This document shows positions 1 to 11,796 of a stretch of DNA of 64,000 bases, piece by piece. Numbering within the stretch: position 1 is the stretch's first letter; every line of letters starts with the position of its first letter. The stretch lies in contig NC_049984.1 in the NCBI RefSeq assembly GCF_000003815.2, positions 9,215,805 to 9,279,804 of the forward strand. The letters are read 5' to 3'. The notes beneath the pieces were generated by a model. It made no database searches and was not told the origin of the DNA. It saw nothing but the letters and a program-made list of their open reading frames with translations. Source of the stretch: Branchiostoma floridae. Lineage: Eukaryota > Chordata > Leptocardii > Amphioxiformes > Branchiostomatidae. The translations under genes and the position numbers were made by a program.

Positions 1-800
1 CTATTCAAAATAGCTCTTAGATCATACCCACTACAACCTCAAATATTTGACATTCTCACTGCTCAAAATTTCCCACACCTCCCACTATACTATGTAAAAG
101 TAATACAAAAATAACAAGTCACACTACCGCTTTTACCATAGCAACAATTTGATTAAAAAACTTTACCTACATCGTTTCAAACTAATAAAACTACTTAACA
201 CACCCACACCACCTAAAAGTGTGCACATACCTTAGCACAAGACACTGCTAACAAAACGACCAAGAATCTAGCGTCCCGTCGTCCCTCAGTCAACCTGATT
301 TTCCAACTCACACCTAAAAAATAATTTTATAAGTTACATATTGAAACATTAAACAAAACAATAAATTAAATACCCGCAAAAAATTCGTGCCAAACGATAA
401 ATTACTTTCATAAACATGCCTATAATATAGATATATATCTGCAAATTACCCATGCAAAACATGCCATAACAGTATATATAACAGCGTCACAATGCTATTA
501 ATATATTGATCTTAAATTATGCATACCACTACCACTGAACTCTTTGTTCTTTACAACTAATTAGGAGAATTTACATCTTGACCTCTGCATTCCCATTACA
601 CCTACATCCTGCACAACATTGTGCAAAACCTCTGCCGTCATCACGCCCAACAAAACATCGACCAAACACGTGTTACACAAAAAAAAATTCTAAGAAAAAT
701 ACACCACAACAAACCTTACCTCACAAAATCACCAAACTAGAAACATTTCGCTTAACAAACTCTACTCCATAAATTGTTATTTCTTTCTATCAAATCACCA
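1..800. other. G-depleted AT-rich spacer
   Basis: No gene is supported here. The + strand is strongly depleted in G compared with C: several 60-base lines have only 3-7 G against 15-22 C. A 64-codon open stretch at 578-772 is low-complexity and has no recognisable domain. I see no repeat structure or RNA gene that explains the skew. Confidence 0.5.
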
Positions 801-969
801 AATCGGACACAAACCTGTACACAATGGATCCGCACCCCACGCAAACCAGTCAAGGACGCAACTCCGGCCTCACCGGACCCACCATAACATGTTTATATAT
901 GCTGCCGTATGCAAATTAAGATTCAGACATCCCTATTACGGACGTGGTAGAAAGCAACACGCCAATTTG

Positions 970-1060
970 ATCGTTGATTGGCGGAGAATCGCAGACTGGT
1001 TTCTGATTGGTTATACAAGTTGTCTGGTAGGATCCCCCAGACACGTATAAATATCTTCAG
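970..1060 (+). promoter_or_regulatory. Double inverted CCAAT plus TATA promoter-like region
   Basis: Two ATTGG boxes (inverted CCAAT, 977-981 and 1006-1010) lie 29 bases apart. A TATAAATA box at 1046-1053 follows about 40 bases after the second. This is a classical core promoter arrangement. An ATG in good context follows at 1142 with a 70-codon open frame, but that frame has no recognised domain. The promoter could instead serve the calcium sensor gene that begins at 2067. The function is inferred from motif spacing only. Confidence 0.4.
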
Positions 1061-2066
1061 CACGATAATTTTCATATCCAAACGATTCAGAAGCTTGAGA
1101 AGTATTGACCGTCCATAATCTGTTCATTACATATTCGTACCATGTCTGCCTGTGAAATTTCTGTCACGAAGAAAGAACGACAATGCACATCCGGGACCTC
1201 TTCCCGCCTTTGGCTGTGGTCTCGCACCGGAGTTTCTTTTACGATTTTTATATCCGGCACACAGCGCACACAAGGGATACAATTCCGCCCACAAAAGTAC
1301 GCCGGAAAATCCAATTATACCAGTGAACAAAGGTTTCCAGCCAACTTCCCATAGATTTTAGATATAAACTTCTAGTTTAATAATGATGCACATTTTACTG
1401 GAACACAACATGAAATTTTGAGGTAGTCCTTCCAAATGCGCCCCGGCCAGCTTTTTTTAAAAGCTTTCTTGTTTCCTCTGCTTCGATACAGTGTCGTAGG
1501 TGACGTCAGAGCGCAGCTGATCCAGGCTCGAGGGCTTGAAGGTTGTGGACACGCTAATTCGGGCCTGACTGGCGTCACCCGTGGCTGCCGCATTCAATAG
1601 GCCGATTCAAGGAGACCAGCGCACCACATAATCACCGACAGAAGCGTGAAACAGGCTGGGACTACGGCCATTGTGACTGGATAATCAGTCTGGGCTCCAG
1701 CGGGGGTGGTGCAGTCCGTGGTGCTGATCAGACAATCCGCCTCCCATCTCCAGTGGAAGAGCGGTTTGGCCGGGGTACGTCCGTTGCCCTGAACGCTGTC
1801 CAACCGACGCACGCGGTAGAATTTCAGCTACCGTTGTTAAATTCCGGAGCTGCACTGTGCATCGTGGTTTCGGTGGAGTATACTATAGTCTTGTATTCAG
1901 CTCCCCGCGATTAGAGCATCTTTCAATGCAAACAACACCCGTGCGCACCTAACCTCCGTGTTCCACTCCCCAACAACAACAACAAACGTTGCTGTGACAG
2001 TCTCGCGCCCGCTCAGACGACTTAAGACTCTCTGTGTGGCCGAGGTCTCGGCAGACAACGGGCAGC

Positions 2067-3011
2067 ATGGGGCAGAGTGAAGCCAAGCTGGACAAGAAGA
2101 CAGTGGAGGAGCTGGTGCGGCTGACGGACAGGAGGTTCACGGAACAGGAGATCCGAGATCTGCACAAGGACTTCCTCCGGGACTGTCCCACCGGGAAGGT
2201 CACGCTCGCCGGGTTCAAGCGTGTGTACGGGCGGTAGGTAGACATTTTGTCGCGCATGGCCGTCAACATTAGCCTGGGTGCCATCCGGATATTAGTTCGC
2301 TCCTACTTTTATTATATACTATACACAGTCGCTTCTCTGCTATTCATAAACAAACATAGGAGCGAACTACTATCCGGATGGTACCCAGGCTATGTGTTCA
2401 TCGCGTAACGCTCCAGTATTTTACCATGTAGAGTACTTGTATGTATAAAAACGGTAGGCTTTCAAACTCGAGATGTTTTCGTCTCTCTTACATCTGTCTA
2501 TCTCAAGCTACTTTTAAGTAATGTGCAATTAAACTAATCCCACGTTTCCCAACCAAGTCAACAGATAACAAACAACTATGAGAATCTGAAGGGAATATGG
2601 GGTTAGAAGATATTGTCTGATCAAAAAGGGTTGCTTTATTAGCGTTATTTTGTCACCTCCATAAACTTGTTGCGTTAGTTAACACCTCTGCTGAACGCCT
2701 ACACCATTTTGTGGCGTGTTTTCTCTCCTGTCTTGATTGATTTATTTGCCCATCATCCCCAGACGCGCCTGGTCTCCGTCACTAGTAACGTTAATGCTGA
2801 GTGGGCGGTGTTATTGTAACATGACTGTTATTGTATCAAGTCCGGATCTAGGCATAGATGTGCCCGTCAGCCACAAGGCATACACCAAGGCTTCACGGCG
2901 CCGCCTGTAAGATTTTCTTGATAAATCATTCGACATAGGGTAGATGAAAAATGATATACACTCTGAGCCAAGATTCTTCTGAAATGAAGCTTGCACACAC
3001 AGAGAGAGAGG

Positions 3012-3042
<31 letters not shown>

Positions 3043-6000
3043 AGAGAGAGAGACTTTGAGAACATAGGTATTGTACTTTCTGAAAAAAAAATAGTTGGAT
3101 GAAAGTCAAGCTATTCATCTCCTTCCAAGGCACGTTATCCTTCACCCTAACATGTTGCTGTGCTCACTCGAGAATGCACGTTGTGTGGCTGCAACGTTGT
3201 GACTGATAGTGATATCCTAGGGAAAATAGCATTAAGACAACGTTATACAGTCTCAGGGGTATCCGGAGTGCCTCGGAGGGGGCGAAGCTAGAGTGCAGAG
3301 CTGGGATGTGTTGTAGATAAGTGCTGGATAATTGTGTAACACCTGTATTGTTATGTCTGAGGGGAGTATGAAGGACGTATAGATTACATAGATGATGAAT
3401 CGGACGCATTTGGTGTGAACTTTAATGAATTATCGTCATGTACTGTCCTCCACGGGCCATGTCTTTTAGCATATACATACAACAGGAGAGCAAATCAAGG
3501 AGCTGTTGGCACATGTGCAGAATGCAGGTCGAGCCCCTTACAGGAATAACGACAAAACTCACGCATGGATAGACATGCAAGAGAGTCCACTCTCTTTTGA
3601 TGTCATGTTGCACAAACTATTCCATCGGGCTTCCTGATAACAACCGATTGTTGAGAGTGTCTAACTGTAAGGATTACATGTTTTGGTTGATGTCAGGGAT
3701 CGTTTTTGTGGTACTATATAGTAGATCGTTCGTAGATATTCGAGGTCTTCTTGTGAAAAAGAAAACAAAAAATCACGTCGATCAATTGAGAACATTCACT
3801 CGAAGACATCGCTTGCTGAAGGCAGAAGTCAAACACAATATACCCACCTATCATTCGTAAAGAAATGGAGCAGTTAAAGTAAATGGTGTGTGTACGGTGT
3901 GGGTATAGTGAATGTACTGACCTGTTGTTAATGCTCGTGTGCGCATATTCCTAAACACCGTATATTTGTCAACGTATTATTCAAAGCTAATGTAGAAGTA
4001 GTAGGTTTACGTCTACTCGTAAAGCTTATGTAAGCTAGTAGAAACTTACTGTAAGCTGGTACAAGGGTAATGACACACTAGGAATACATTATCTTCGTTT
4101 TTACCTAGAGCAACGCAGTTATGGTATTCTATTATTGCCGGGGATATCCGCCTTCAATGCTACACGCCCCATTACACTGAGAGGTCTGTCAGCCACGGTG
4201 TTGTCAGTACGATGTGTTACGCTATTGACTGGAACGTCCTTGGCCGTCCTATAGAAATGTTCCGTACGGGATTGGAAAGCTTCATGCCTTCATGTTAACT
4301 TTGCTTGCTTTTTCTTTGAGGTAAAGCGCTGTTGGCAGATTTAAAGGAGCACTTACCATGTATATACCTGACACAATGCTTCACTACCACCGTGCCCAAT
4401 GTGTTTCCATCTATATGTACGACACCTAGTAAGGCCATGTTGATTTGATTATATGGATGACATCCTCCGGGAACTCCAAAACTGATGCGAGCGAGCGAAT
4501 AAAAAAAAAGTTTGGCCAAAAAAAAAAGTTGCCTTCAGTATGAAATCAAAGTGGCCAGGAAGGTTGAACATAGGACTAAACACACATAGTATGGTATGCC
4601 AACAGTTACAACATGTAGGTGTAGGGACCAGTACATTATACGGGTGCAAAACATTTTTTTCTTCTTAGACCAATCCGAAAAAAAACAGACCTGAAAGAAA
4701 CAACAGAGGAACAGGTTTCGCCAATTACAAAATGGACACACTATGTCGGCAGCCATTTGGGGTCTAACTGGGGGGCCAAGAAGACAACAAGAGCGAATAC
4801 AAGTAGAGTTTATAGTCAATTGCACCACAGTTTCTACAGTCAAAGGTACAGAGACAGTTAGCCTTTATTACATGGAGATGGGATTTTAAAATGCAGTGGG
4901 AGTCCAATAATCCACCAAACAGATTCCTTTGCAGCAAAATTGACCAATTACCATTGTTTTGAGTATTGCCAGTTCTCAAGTTTCCACAGACAATCAGGTC
5001 CAGGTTCATGTCCGGACCTGTAAATGATCCTCTGGACCTGAATTTTCTGTACTGGTACCTTCCCCAGGCAACAATAGATTTTCTTTTTCTTTCTGTCATC
5101 CACATCTTATTCTTTGACTTTAGATTCATTTTGGCATTCTATGGCATTAGTTATCTGTTTTCTGATACTTTTTTTTCAATCTACGGAATATTTGTGCTCA
5201 TTTTACAGCTGTTTTACACAATTTATTGTGTGGTCGAAAACTTTTTTTGGGGGAAATGGCCGAAAATTGGTGCGAGCGCGGATGTCATCCATATAATCAA
5301 ATCAACGTGGCCTAATCGAGAAAAGCTGGAGATAGAGGCATAACGTTAGAACATGACTGGAGCGTCCTTGGCCGTCCTGTAGAATTTTTCCGTGCTGGGT
5401 TGGAAAACTTCACGCCTTCATGTTAGCTCTGCTCGCTTTCTTTCACGTGAACAGCTACTTTTAGTTGGCTGAATAAGAGGAGCACTTCCCGTGTCTATAC
5501 CTGACAGAATGCTTCACTACCACCGTGCCCAATGTGTTTCCATCTATGTACGACACATAGTAATTGAGAAAAGCTGGAGATAGAGGCATAATGTTCAAAC
5601 ATGTCAATGGTAATAGAGTGGGTTGTATGCATTTACCCACCGACGGATTCGCACATCAGATTGATACTGTGCTCAGCCCGACAGCCGGCATGGCGCCGCA
5701 TGCAGGGCAGGTCTGGTAGACTTGTTCACCCCGCTAAATCAAGTTGATGAAGTCTCCTTCAGGGGTTTAGCGCGTTGTCACGACTGTAATCCTCGGTATT
5801 ACGGAGGGTGATGGAGTTCGCTGCACGCACGACGGCTTCTTTAGCTGTCTTATCTTCAGGTGTTCCCTGGAGGAGCCAGAGTCTCCCATGCGAGACACGA
5901 AAGGATCTCCTCAAGCCAAGGCAATTTAACCTGTCCGATGAGAGAGAAATGCCATGGGCTATATCGTTCTGATTGAAACGGGTTGACGTTGTGGCTATTT

Positions 6001-8465
6001 CATGAATATAATTCTTTTTTATTCACTGGGCACCGAAGGATTATGTCAGTTGAAGCTAAAAAGTTTATCTCACATGAAGAAATATCAATTTGTATTTCTG
6101 TGCTCCAGGACATATTTCCTACCAATTAGAATGAGATAAGGCAAAATCAGAGGTAGCGACATAATGGCTACGTTTTGCTGTGATTTTAGATGAAAGCAAG
6201 AGGCGCAAAAGTTCTTTATCTCGATCATCTTGACGAGCGGCGACATTCACGTGCTTCATACAACAGTTGGTCCTGAAACTCCTGATACAAAAGAAAGAAA
6301 CAGGATTTCGAGAAGGAAGTGGCCGGATCTTTGAAACGTTGAATCAAGGGTGATATTCACGTCCTTCTAGCAGCGCATCTTCTCCCCGGCTTGTATTTAC
6401 GGTTCAACAGATGGTTCCTGGAAAAAAACTTTGTATACCCTTTGGTGGTTATGGGCCTTATTGTAAGACCTGCACGTAGGCCATGGTTTGCATACTCTAA
6501 CTTCCGCTCGACGCATCTGTGCTGCCACAGGGTTAAGTGCTTATTACGATGCCCGTCCGCTGGCACTAACGTTCAAGATTGCTCACCCCTCTGTGGTCTG
6601 AGCGGTTTACAGAGACGGGAACTAACCTGGTGTTCCAGAAAATTGAAAATATATTACAGTGGGATATGTTCACGCTCTGTTGTGATGAGGGAGGCAACAT
6701 TGGGGGTACATCTCTATTCATCATTGCACTCGCTGTACATGGTCACAAAGCATACTACTAGTATTAGGTAATGTAGATCTTGCCTGAAGTCCAGCGGAAA
6801 AACTAACACGATAAAAAACAAACACATGGAAGGCTCTTCGCTGTTCTCCACCTGATTTTCTTCTTACGTTATGTACGGCGCTCATTTCATTGAAGTCCTG
6901 ACCACCTGTCACCATGGTTACTGCTACATTATGTAGCAGGTGGCAGGACAGAGGCTGGTTACCATGAACCTGAATGTGTTTAGGTGTGTAAGAGTAAACA
7001 GAGCAATAGTCTGTTAGGCTGGACCATGTGAAGGTAAACATTATTTATTTGCTTACAAACGTCACCTTTCTAGTCTACAATCGATCATAAAACATTTCTT
7101 GTATCTCCACTATTAAGCGAGGATAAGTTAAATTTATAGTTTAATTTTGTATCTGTTAACTGGATCTTTTCAACAAGTCTTATGGCACCTGTAGTCAGCC
7201 CCGTGTAGCAAAAATGTGCAGTAAGGGTCTTCAATCAATCAATGAATCAATTATAATGTTTTGTTTTCAGATACTTCCCGACAGGAACGGCGGACGAGTT
7301 CTCGGAGCACGTGTTCAGGACGTTCGACATCAACGGTGACGGCGTGGTGGACTTCCGGGAGTTCCTGATGGCGGCCAGCGCCACGTCCAAGGGCACGGCG
7401 GAGGACAAGCTGAAGTGGGCCTTCAGTATGTACGACATGGACGGGGACGGCTGTATCACCAGGGCGGAGATGGTGGAGATATTACAGGTGGGTAGGCACG
7501 GGTGTAGTATTTCCAAAGGCAGTGGGGCGTCACAAAGACCGATGTGGTTATACCCTTGACACATTGTCGACGATATTCGGGCGTGCTTCGAGATTGCTGG
7601 AAGGTCGGCCGATCATGGATTTTAAGATCGACAGAGGGTCGCGTACGCATGGGAAAATCGGGCGCAATAGTATTTAAGTATATGAAGTCGTGGTCACAAA
7701 CGTTGTAGGTCAACGTATGACTGGGATTTATGAGCTTACCTACGTCAATCGCAGTAAATCGAAGGTACAATTAGCCATCGGGGAATGCCATACATGTACC
7801 AAATAAAGCTGAAATGGATTTTTAACATGTTCAAAATGTCTGCATCGCCGTAGACTTTTTAATGCCCCCACATCAGGTGGGTATCAACATAGGCAAATAA
7901 CTAGGGTGTGAGTGAAAGGTTTCTATATTACCTCGCAATAGTTACGATGTTGAAATAACAGTTTATTGTTATTGAGAATACCAGCGGCAGAGTTAGTTTG
8001 TAATGTAAAACGTCCATAAGTTGCAGGTTTCATGCTCTTCTCCGAAGAGAACTCCATTTCCTGTCCACTCACAGATAGCACAAACACAATATATGGAATA
8101 GCGGCGACACACTCGACCGCCATGAAGGGGGAAACCACGATGAGGATAAGAGGGGGTAGGGAAAGGCTGTGGCTATTAAAAATTAGAATCTAGGGGAGGT
8201 TCACTAACGCTTCTGTGATCCGACTTGAAATGGTAATGATTAACTCAAAGAAAATCCATTCCCTCAGTCCATCCATAAGATGATGACGCCCCAGATGAGG
8301 ACAGCGTTGCTGCCGGACAACTCCTCCCCACAAGAACGGGCGGAGGAACTCTTCAAACTCATGGACGCCAACAAGGACGACGAGATCAACATCAACGAGT
8401 TCATCAGGGGAGCCCAGCAGGACAAGGAGCTTATCGCCATGTTAACGCAGAACGTCGTGCAGTAG
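2067..8465 (+). CDS. Neuronal calcium sensor (NCS/VILIP/hippocalcin-like) EF-hand protein, copy 1
   Basis: Three coding exons: 2067-2233, 7271-7487 and 8268-8465, giving 193 aa, the usual length of the NCS family. All borders are GT-AG, and the phases (2, then 0) join in frame. The start is the ATG that gives MGQSEAKL, an N-myristoylation-type N terminus. EF-hand 1 is degenerate with the family DCPTG sequence (exon 1). EF2 ([12 protein letters not shown]) and EF3 ([12 protein letters not shown]) in exon 2 look Ca2+-competent. EF4 in exon 3 ([12 protein letters not shown]) has Asp rather than Gly at loop position 6, as in some VILIPs. Family proteins are membrane-switching Ca2+ sensors in neurons and sensory cells. 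Exact subfamily is not assigned. Intron 1 (5 kb) is full of repeats. The paralogue at 11797-13569 has the same structure. Confidence 0.93.
2271..2391. mobile_element. Short fold-back (MITE-like) element in intron 1
   Basis: Terminal inverted repeats of about 35 bases begin AGCCTGGGTRCCATCCGGAT and flank a ~45-base centre. The outermost bases read TA on both sides, so a TA target duplication (Tc1/mariner-type) is possible. There is no coding capacity. It starts 37 bases after the exon 1 donor. Confidence 0.7.
2993..3055. repeat. GA-rich microsatellite
   Basis: An (AC)n then (GA/GGGA)n tract in intron 1 of the first calcium sensor gene. Open frames running through it on the minus strand are only low-complexity Ser/Leu runs. 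Confidence 0.9.
4220..4432 (+). repeat. Direct repeat, left copy (split by an element)
   Basis: This stretch (starting GACTGGAACGTCCTTGGCCG) is repeated with about 85-90% similarity by eye at 5351-5570. Both copies share the run from the 'CTTCACTACCACCGTGCCC' block to the TAGTAA where the left copy is interrupted. The continuation of the left copy (GAGAAAAGCTGGAGATAGAG) resumes at 5318, after the inserted element. Confidence 0.75.
4433..5312. mobile_element. 880-bp TIR element with TAA target duplication (PIF/Harbinger-type, non-autonomous)
   Basis: The ends are inverted repeats starting GGCCAYGTTGATTTGATTAT and running about 34 bases to GGATGACATCC. TAA sits directly outside both ends (430-432 of the 4 kb block and 5313-5315). 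The neighbouring direct repeat at 5351-5600 has the same flanks joined with a single TAA (around 5564), which is an uninterrupted empty site. A 3-bp TWA duplication is typical of PIF/Harbinger. The longest open frame inside (4966-5343) has no transposase motif and runs out of the element, so it is non-autonomous. Confidence 0.75.
5351..5600 (+). repeat. Direct repeat, right copy (empty site)
   Basis: This copy matches 4220-4432 plus 5316-5347, but without the 880-bp insertion. It acts as the reference unoccupied site. The rest of intron 1 (5.6-7.27 kb) has no gene that I can support. Confidence 0.7.
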
Positions 8466-11400
8466 ACGACACGGGAACACTTCAGAGTTATATTCTTCTG
8501 ATTAGAATCCCTTTCCTTTTTAGTTGGGAGAGAGTAGTTTGAAAGGTTATCAGCTGAAGTCGCCTTTAAAATCTTTAACATTCTGCTCAGATAAGATCAG
8601 GGAAGCAACTGAACGATCAATCATAACACAGATCCATCGGGAAATGAAAATTCAAGTTGGACAAATCTCAAGAAATCTGCTCCGAGATAAAAGACTGGGG
8701 TAAGATATACTGAGTTCCTTTGCTTGTAGTGTTATCACCTATCTGGAGACGATCGCGACTTCTCAATGGAAATATTTTTCAATAGGACGTGTTGTGTCTT
8801 TGTAAGCTAATAGGACAGGTAAAAAAAATCATTTCTAAACGAAATATAAGACTGCATTGGAAGGCTATAGGACTAGGCGAAAGATCTAATGGTCTTAAAA
8901 ATCGCAAAATCTGTCGATTTCGCACTCAGTGAACAATGTAATAAAATATTACAAATGGAATTGATAGTTTTTGGTGGGTAGTTGGGAACCGAATTCAGAA
9001 GTTCTCAAACATTGCAGGATATTCTCCTATCACCTTCCTTGCAAACTGCAGACCAGGCACACGTGGATCCTATGGAGTATGTTTTCCCACTTTGGTGGCT
9101 GGCGTCTCTGTTAGAGTGCTTTAATCATTGGTATGAACTGCTTCACGGTGTGTTGTCGACTGTCCGTATTTTGTTTTTGCTCATCTATGTGTTCCATCGG
9201 TTTTAGATATCATTTTCACGACGTTTAGTTTGAGTATTGCTACTTATCGAATCAGATACCGTCCTTGCTTTTGTCACTGCATCCACTTTTACAAACGAAT
9301 TGGCAGAGGGCGCTTTTGTGCATATGATTCACGGGCAGCTCTTTGCGAATGCGTGTAACTTACATGAATAAGTGTTCTAGAAAAAAAGCAGTTGAATGAA
9401 GGGGAAATCTTCAAAGGTAGTATGTCATTTGTTTTAGAACTCTACGCACACAACGTTTTGTAAACACCGAGAACTTGAATGCAGAGAGCACTTTCCACAA
9501 CAAAGTTTGCAGTCTCCACATGGCTCAGTAAAGTAAATGCGTCAGGAAAAACTGTGACAAGCTTAAGGTCAACAACTTGCATTGTTAAGACATTTGCAGA
9601 ACTGCATTGGAGTGGCACCCAACAAGCCGGGATATGGACATACATGTGTCTACTTACTTAGACTTTTGTAAGATACAACTTAGAAGTTGTAAATAGGATC
9701 CATGGGCGCTCGAACTGGTATCTAATACATGTGGCGTCACCTATAGTGCAATTGACTCTGTAGTAGCTTTAGTCGAATGTATAGTACACGTGTATCGATA
9801 ACGGTTGATGTGTATGTTGGTTCTGTCTGTTCGGCTAGAATTAAAAAAGCCAAGCGTACTCTGGATCCTCTTTTCATATTCTTTTTCCTCACGGTTCGAA
9901 ATATATGAATGCAAATGTACGTATGTCAATATAACACGTGTCAGGGACTCGTCTAACGCCTAGGTCCTGCAATATCAAACCATGGACACTTGTCGTTGCA
10001 TACCTAATATGTTACACTGCGTTATCCATAGTAGTACTTTTGGACAATGTCATTGTTCCTTATTGGTATGAAACTGATCCAATGTCTCCAGGTCTAATCT
10101 GAGACGGCCCAAGGTTGATCCATCGCATTTCAGTCCCCTCAGCAGACAGTCTGACAAGAGCGCAGATGCCGTCGGGCCTTCAAACGTTGACTACGGTGAC
10201 GTCTTATTGATTGATAGATTACAGGGATGACAACTTTGTGGATAAGCTGTTTCGGATCCGTACCTGGCGTATATCAGGGTGCCCTACAAACTGTGTCCTT
10301 GACAGCATGCCTTCCGCTCATTCGCTGCCCCCCACCCCAAACTGCAGTCCTTAAATCAACCACATGACATCTGGAAACAACGGTAATGGGCAAGTGCGCC
10401 CTTATAAAGCTCCCGATCAATTCTCAGTACAACACGCGGCCGGGTGCAGGAACAGCTGCTGTGAGTCGGCAGTCCGTCATTATATACAGCTTCCTGCTGA
10501 GTGTGTGTTTAACTACCACGCGAGAGCTGTATATCACCAAGTCCACGATCGGCAAAGAACGCCATGTCCCCAAGTGCTAACAGAATGTAGAAACTCAGCT
10601 CCTGGACCATTGAAAAGGTGCGTTGGTCTGTGCTGCTTTGTCGTTTTTTTTTCCAAAACAGGCATACAAACCCGTGATATGTATGCGCACACCACGTCCG
10701 TCTATACCTCACTGTTAACTTTATATGTCCTGTATCGTATTGAGATCTATCTCTACGTTTTATTCTTATTATACTTGGACAAAGGACGACCAAAATTACG
10801 TATCAGGGGATATTGTAACATACGTTGTTCTACAAAAGAAATTTGAGTCTGTACCTGTATCCTTATCTGTATTTGTAAAGCATTTGCGGTTACAATTGAT
10901 GACCTCAAATGCTACCAATGGCGTGTTTTCATCAACAATGTGAAAATATGTACATGTACTATATAGGTCATATATTCCAACAATGTTAGGAAGCCCGGCA
11001 AGAGGTAGACGCGAAACACTGTGTATACTTCTGTCACTCGTCGAAAACGTAATGACCGCAACCACATTGATCGCTTGTAAGAGAGGATCCAAGAAAAATC
11101 ACACTCGTGTTATCATAACTAACCTACCGTGTTCCAGTTCTATCGATTCATATTTATGACCACTGTTAGTTTTCAATTCATCCGCATCAAATCTAACAAG
11201 ACACTAGCCAGCCAACAAAAAAATCTACCGTAAACAATAGACAAATTTCAGAGGTGTTGAAAGTTAAAACACATGCCATGTTTTGTCGAGGAGGATTTCA
11301 ACTGAAATGAACCATCTTCTCAAAGAAGTAAGCTGCTGTAAACATAAAACTTCAGAACGTAAGCCAAGTTAATTAGGTTCCAGGTTCAATACATCAGTGG

Positions 11401-11796
11401 CAGAGTTAAGAGCTTCTCGTAGGTGGCCTGTGTTTTATCGACCAAAAATCAACTACTTACGTAACGTGTCATTTTAAAAGCAATCGACTTAGACACTGCG
11501 TTGCTGTATGACTATTGCTGGCTCTTGCTGGTAGTCATTTCTTCCCGTTCTTATTCTATCGTTACCATACGTATGACATTTATCTCCCACCAAGGAGCTA
11601 ATACTTCTGGTGTCGGCTTACTGGTATTTCTATACCGTGGTTCGATGTACTGCAAAGGACGGCCAAGCACCATCTCCTCATAGCTACCATTGTCAAGGGT
11701 ACCCGGTAGCCACTCGTCGTGCGTAGATTGGTCTACTTGAGCCAGACGGGTTGGCAGCTGCTGGGGTGTCACTGCCAAGAAGCAGAGCCGTGCACC
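8466..11796. other. Intergenic spacer between the two calcium sensor genes
   Basis: I see no exon, RNA gene or clear repeat array in this 3.3 kb. Open stretches at 8982-9206 and 10364-10846 have no domain, no splice support and irregular composition. The spacer must contain the 3' end of copy 1 and the promoter of copy 2, but I could not place either. Confidence 0.5.

Noticed and set aside
1142-1354. 70-codon frame downstream of the CCAAT/TATA boxes
   Set aside because: The promoter-like motifs are real, but the frame has no recognisable domain and could be part of the 5' leader of the next gene. Kept only as a note under the promoter.
5660-5950. Possible retrotransposon-like coding trace on the minus strand
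   Set aside because: The translation has several stops and no reverse transcriptase or endonuclease motif that I could name.
10364-10846. 160-codon open frame between the calcium sensor genes
   Set aside because: Mixed composition, no domain and no promoter or splice support. Overlapping frames on both strands look equally good.
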